A stretch of 5,682 nucleotides of DNA from an uncultured Erysipelotrichaceae bacterium (lineage in GTDB: Bacteria > Bacillota_I > Bacilli_A > Erysipelotrichales > Erysipelotrichaceae), in the NCBI GenBank assembly GCA_902796465.1, contig CADBPK010000284.1:1-5682 (forward strand). The letters are read 5' to 3'. Of this stretch, positions 5,109 through 5,682 are shown one piece after another (positions within the stretch are counted from its first letter, which is position 1; the number at the start of each line of letters is the position of its first letter). The translations under genes were made by a program, and so were the position numbers. Below the pieces are notes generated by a model. It worked only from the letters and a program-made list of their open reading frames with translations. It had not been told where the DNA came from and made no database searches.

Positions 5109-5682
5109 GTCTGTTTTTTCTCCGATCAGATTATGTCCGGAAACCCGAAGGTAACGTACTTCCACAAAATCCCCTTCCCTGTGGACAGCAGTGTCACGGA
5201 AACGCACGCACCCGTCCACCGCATCCGGAGCAAACAAAGTGCTCCTGCCGATATACATACCGCTCAGGGCATCTCTTCCCTCAACAAGGACACGGTCCGT
5301 ATGACCGATCCGGCGGCTCAGGTTTTCACGGCTGATCTCTTCCTGTATCTCCATGATCTCCCGGCGCCGGGCCTCTTTGATTTCCGGCGGTACATCATCA
5401 GGCAGTGAATATGCCGGTGTATCTTCCTCATGTGAATATGTGAATACGCCAAGATGATCCCAGCGTACTTTTTTCAGCAGATCGATATTATCCGCATGAT
5501 CTTCTTCACTTTCTCCCGGAAAGCCTGTAATCAGCGTTGTTCTCATCACTGCACCGGGAATTTCCCGGCGGATCTTTTCTGCCCTGTCCAGAATCATTTC
5601 CGGTGTTCCCCTTCTGTGCATGGCTTTCAGCATCCGCGCTGAACCATGCTGTACGGGAATATCAAAATAAGGAAGAATATGC
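5106..5682 (-). CDS. rimO: Ribosomal protein S12 methylthiotransferase RimO, C-terminal part only
   Basis: RimO is a radical-SAM enzyme that adds a methylthio group to the conserved aspartate of ribosomal protein S12. The window holds 191 C-terminal residues, open to the right edge, of about 440 in the family. The N-terminal domain and the CxxxCxxC cluster motif lie outside. Visible marks: HILPYFDIPVQHGSARMLKA near the edge, AMHRRGTP, TTLITGFPGESEEDH, and GVFTYSHEEDTPAYSLPDDV, all of the radical-SAM barrel. A C-terminal TRAM domain follows over roughly the last 65 residues (IGHTDRVLVEG, GRSTLFAPDAVDG, and LIGE at the end). YFDIPVQH and GVFTYSHEEDTPA favour RimO over the tRNA enzyme MiaB, which usually has LPVQSGS at the first position. 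It is translationally joined to the DUF2779 gene by a one-base overlap. Confidence 0.93.
   Translation of the reverse strand, partial: HILPYFDIPVQHGSARMLKAMHRRGTPEMILDRAEKIRREIPGAVMRTTLITGFPGESEEDHADNIDLLKKVRWDHLGVFTYSHEEDTPAYSLPDDVPPEIKEARRREIMEIQEEISRENLSRRIGHTDRVLVEGRDALSGMYIGRSTLFAPDAVDGCVRFRDTAVHREGDFVEVRYLRVSGHNLIGEKTD

Noticed and set aside
3933..5154. Several long open frames on both strands within the DUF2779 gene region
   Set aside because: The DUF2779 frame matches its family from end to end. The others are low-quality compositions without initiation signals.
5106..5682. MiaB (tRNA methylthiotransferase) as identity of the partial gene
   Set aside because: YFDIPVQH and GVFTYSHEEDTPA are RimO-type; MiaB usually has LPVQSGS.

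Overview
The window looks like chromosomal core DNA from a moderate-GC, low-complexity Firmicute. The closest fit is an Erysipelotrichia-type lineage related to the Mollicutes. This rests on strong AGGAGG-type ribosome binding sites, long-form HPF, a Firmicutes-type PTS Enzyme I, and a small protein that resembles the mycoplasma MG284/MPN403 family. The placement is inference from protein flavour; no marker gene settles it. I see no transposase, integrase, CRISPR array, tRNA or rRNA.

Layout: six of the seven genes are on the minus strand. Reading in the direction of minus-strand transcription, from the right edge: the C-terminal part of rimO (5682-5106) overlaps by one base, as TGATG, a DUF2779 protein gene (5106-3637). 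A strong intrinsic terminator (3588-3630) closes this unit. Next comes hpf (3478-2945), with its own probable promoter and a potentially structured leader. hpf converges on a plus-strand gene for a small polytopic membrane protein with CPBP-like features (2205-2852), and the two share a bidirectional terminator at 2879-2910. Divergent from the membrane protein is a 107-residue protein with a sigma-region-4-like C-terminus (2045-1722). It is followed 51 bp later by an acyl carrier protein gene (1670-1446) and then by ptsI (1434-1, cut by the window edge). The acpP stop codon lies inside the ptsI Shine-Dalgarno sequence.

Functionally, the window joins ribosome modification (RimO), ribosome hibernation (HPF), lipid or acyl-carrier biology (ACP) and sugar uptake and control (Enzyme I). 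None of this is a recognised single system. The points most worth a second look are: (a) the DUF2779 protein keeps a DEDDy exonuclease signature and a cysteine cluster, but its N-terminal PD-(D/E)XK site looks erased; (b) the tight acpP-ptsI pairing, with an ACP whose DSL motif reads DSY and with an MG284-like regulator candidate in front; (c) the CPBP-like membrane protein lacks the protease residues; (d) the hpf leader can fold so as to occlude its ribosome binding site.

No gene-free stretch exceeds 300 bases. The intergenic gaps are 2046-2204 (divergent promoters), 2853-2944 (shared terminator) and 3479-3636 (terminator, promoter and hpf leader).
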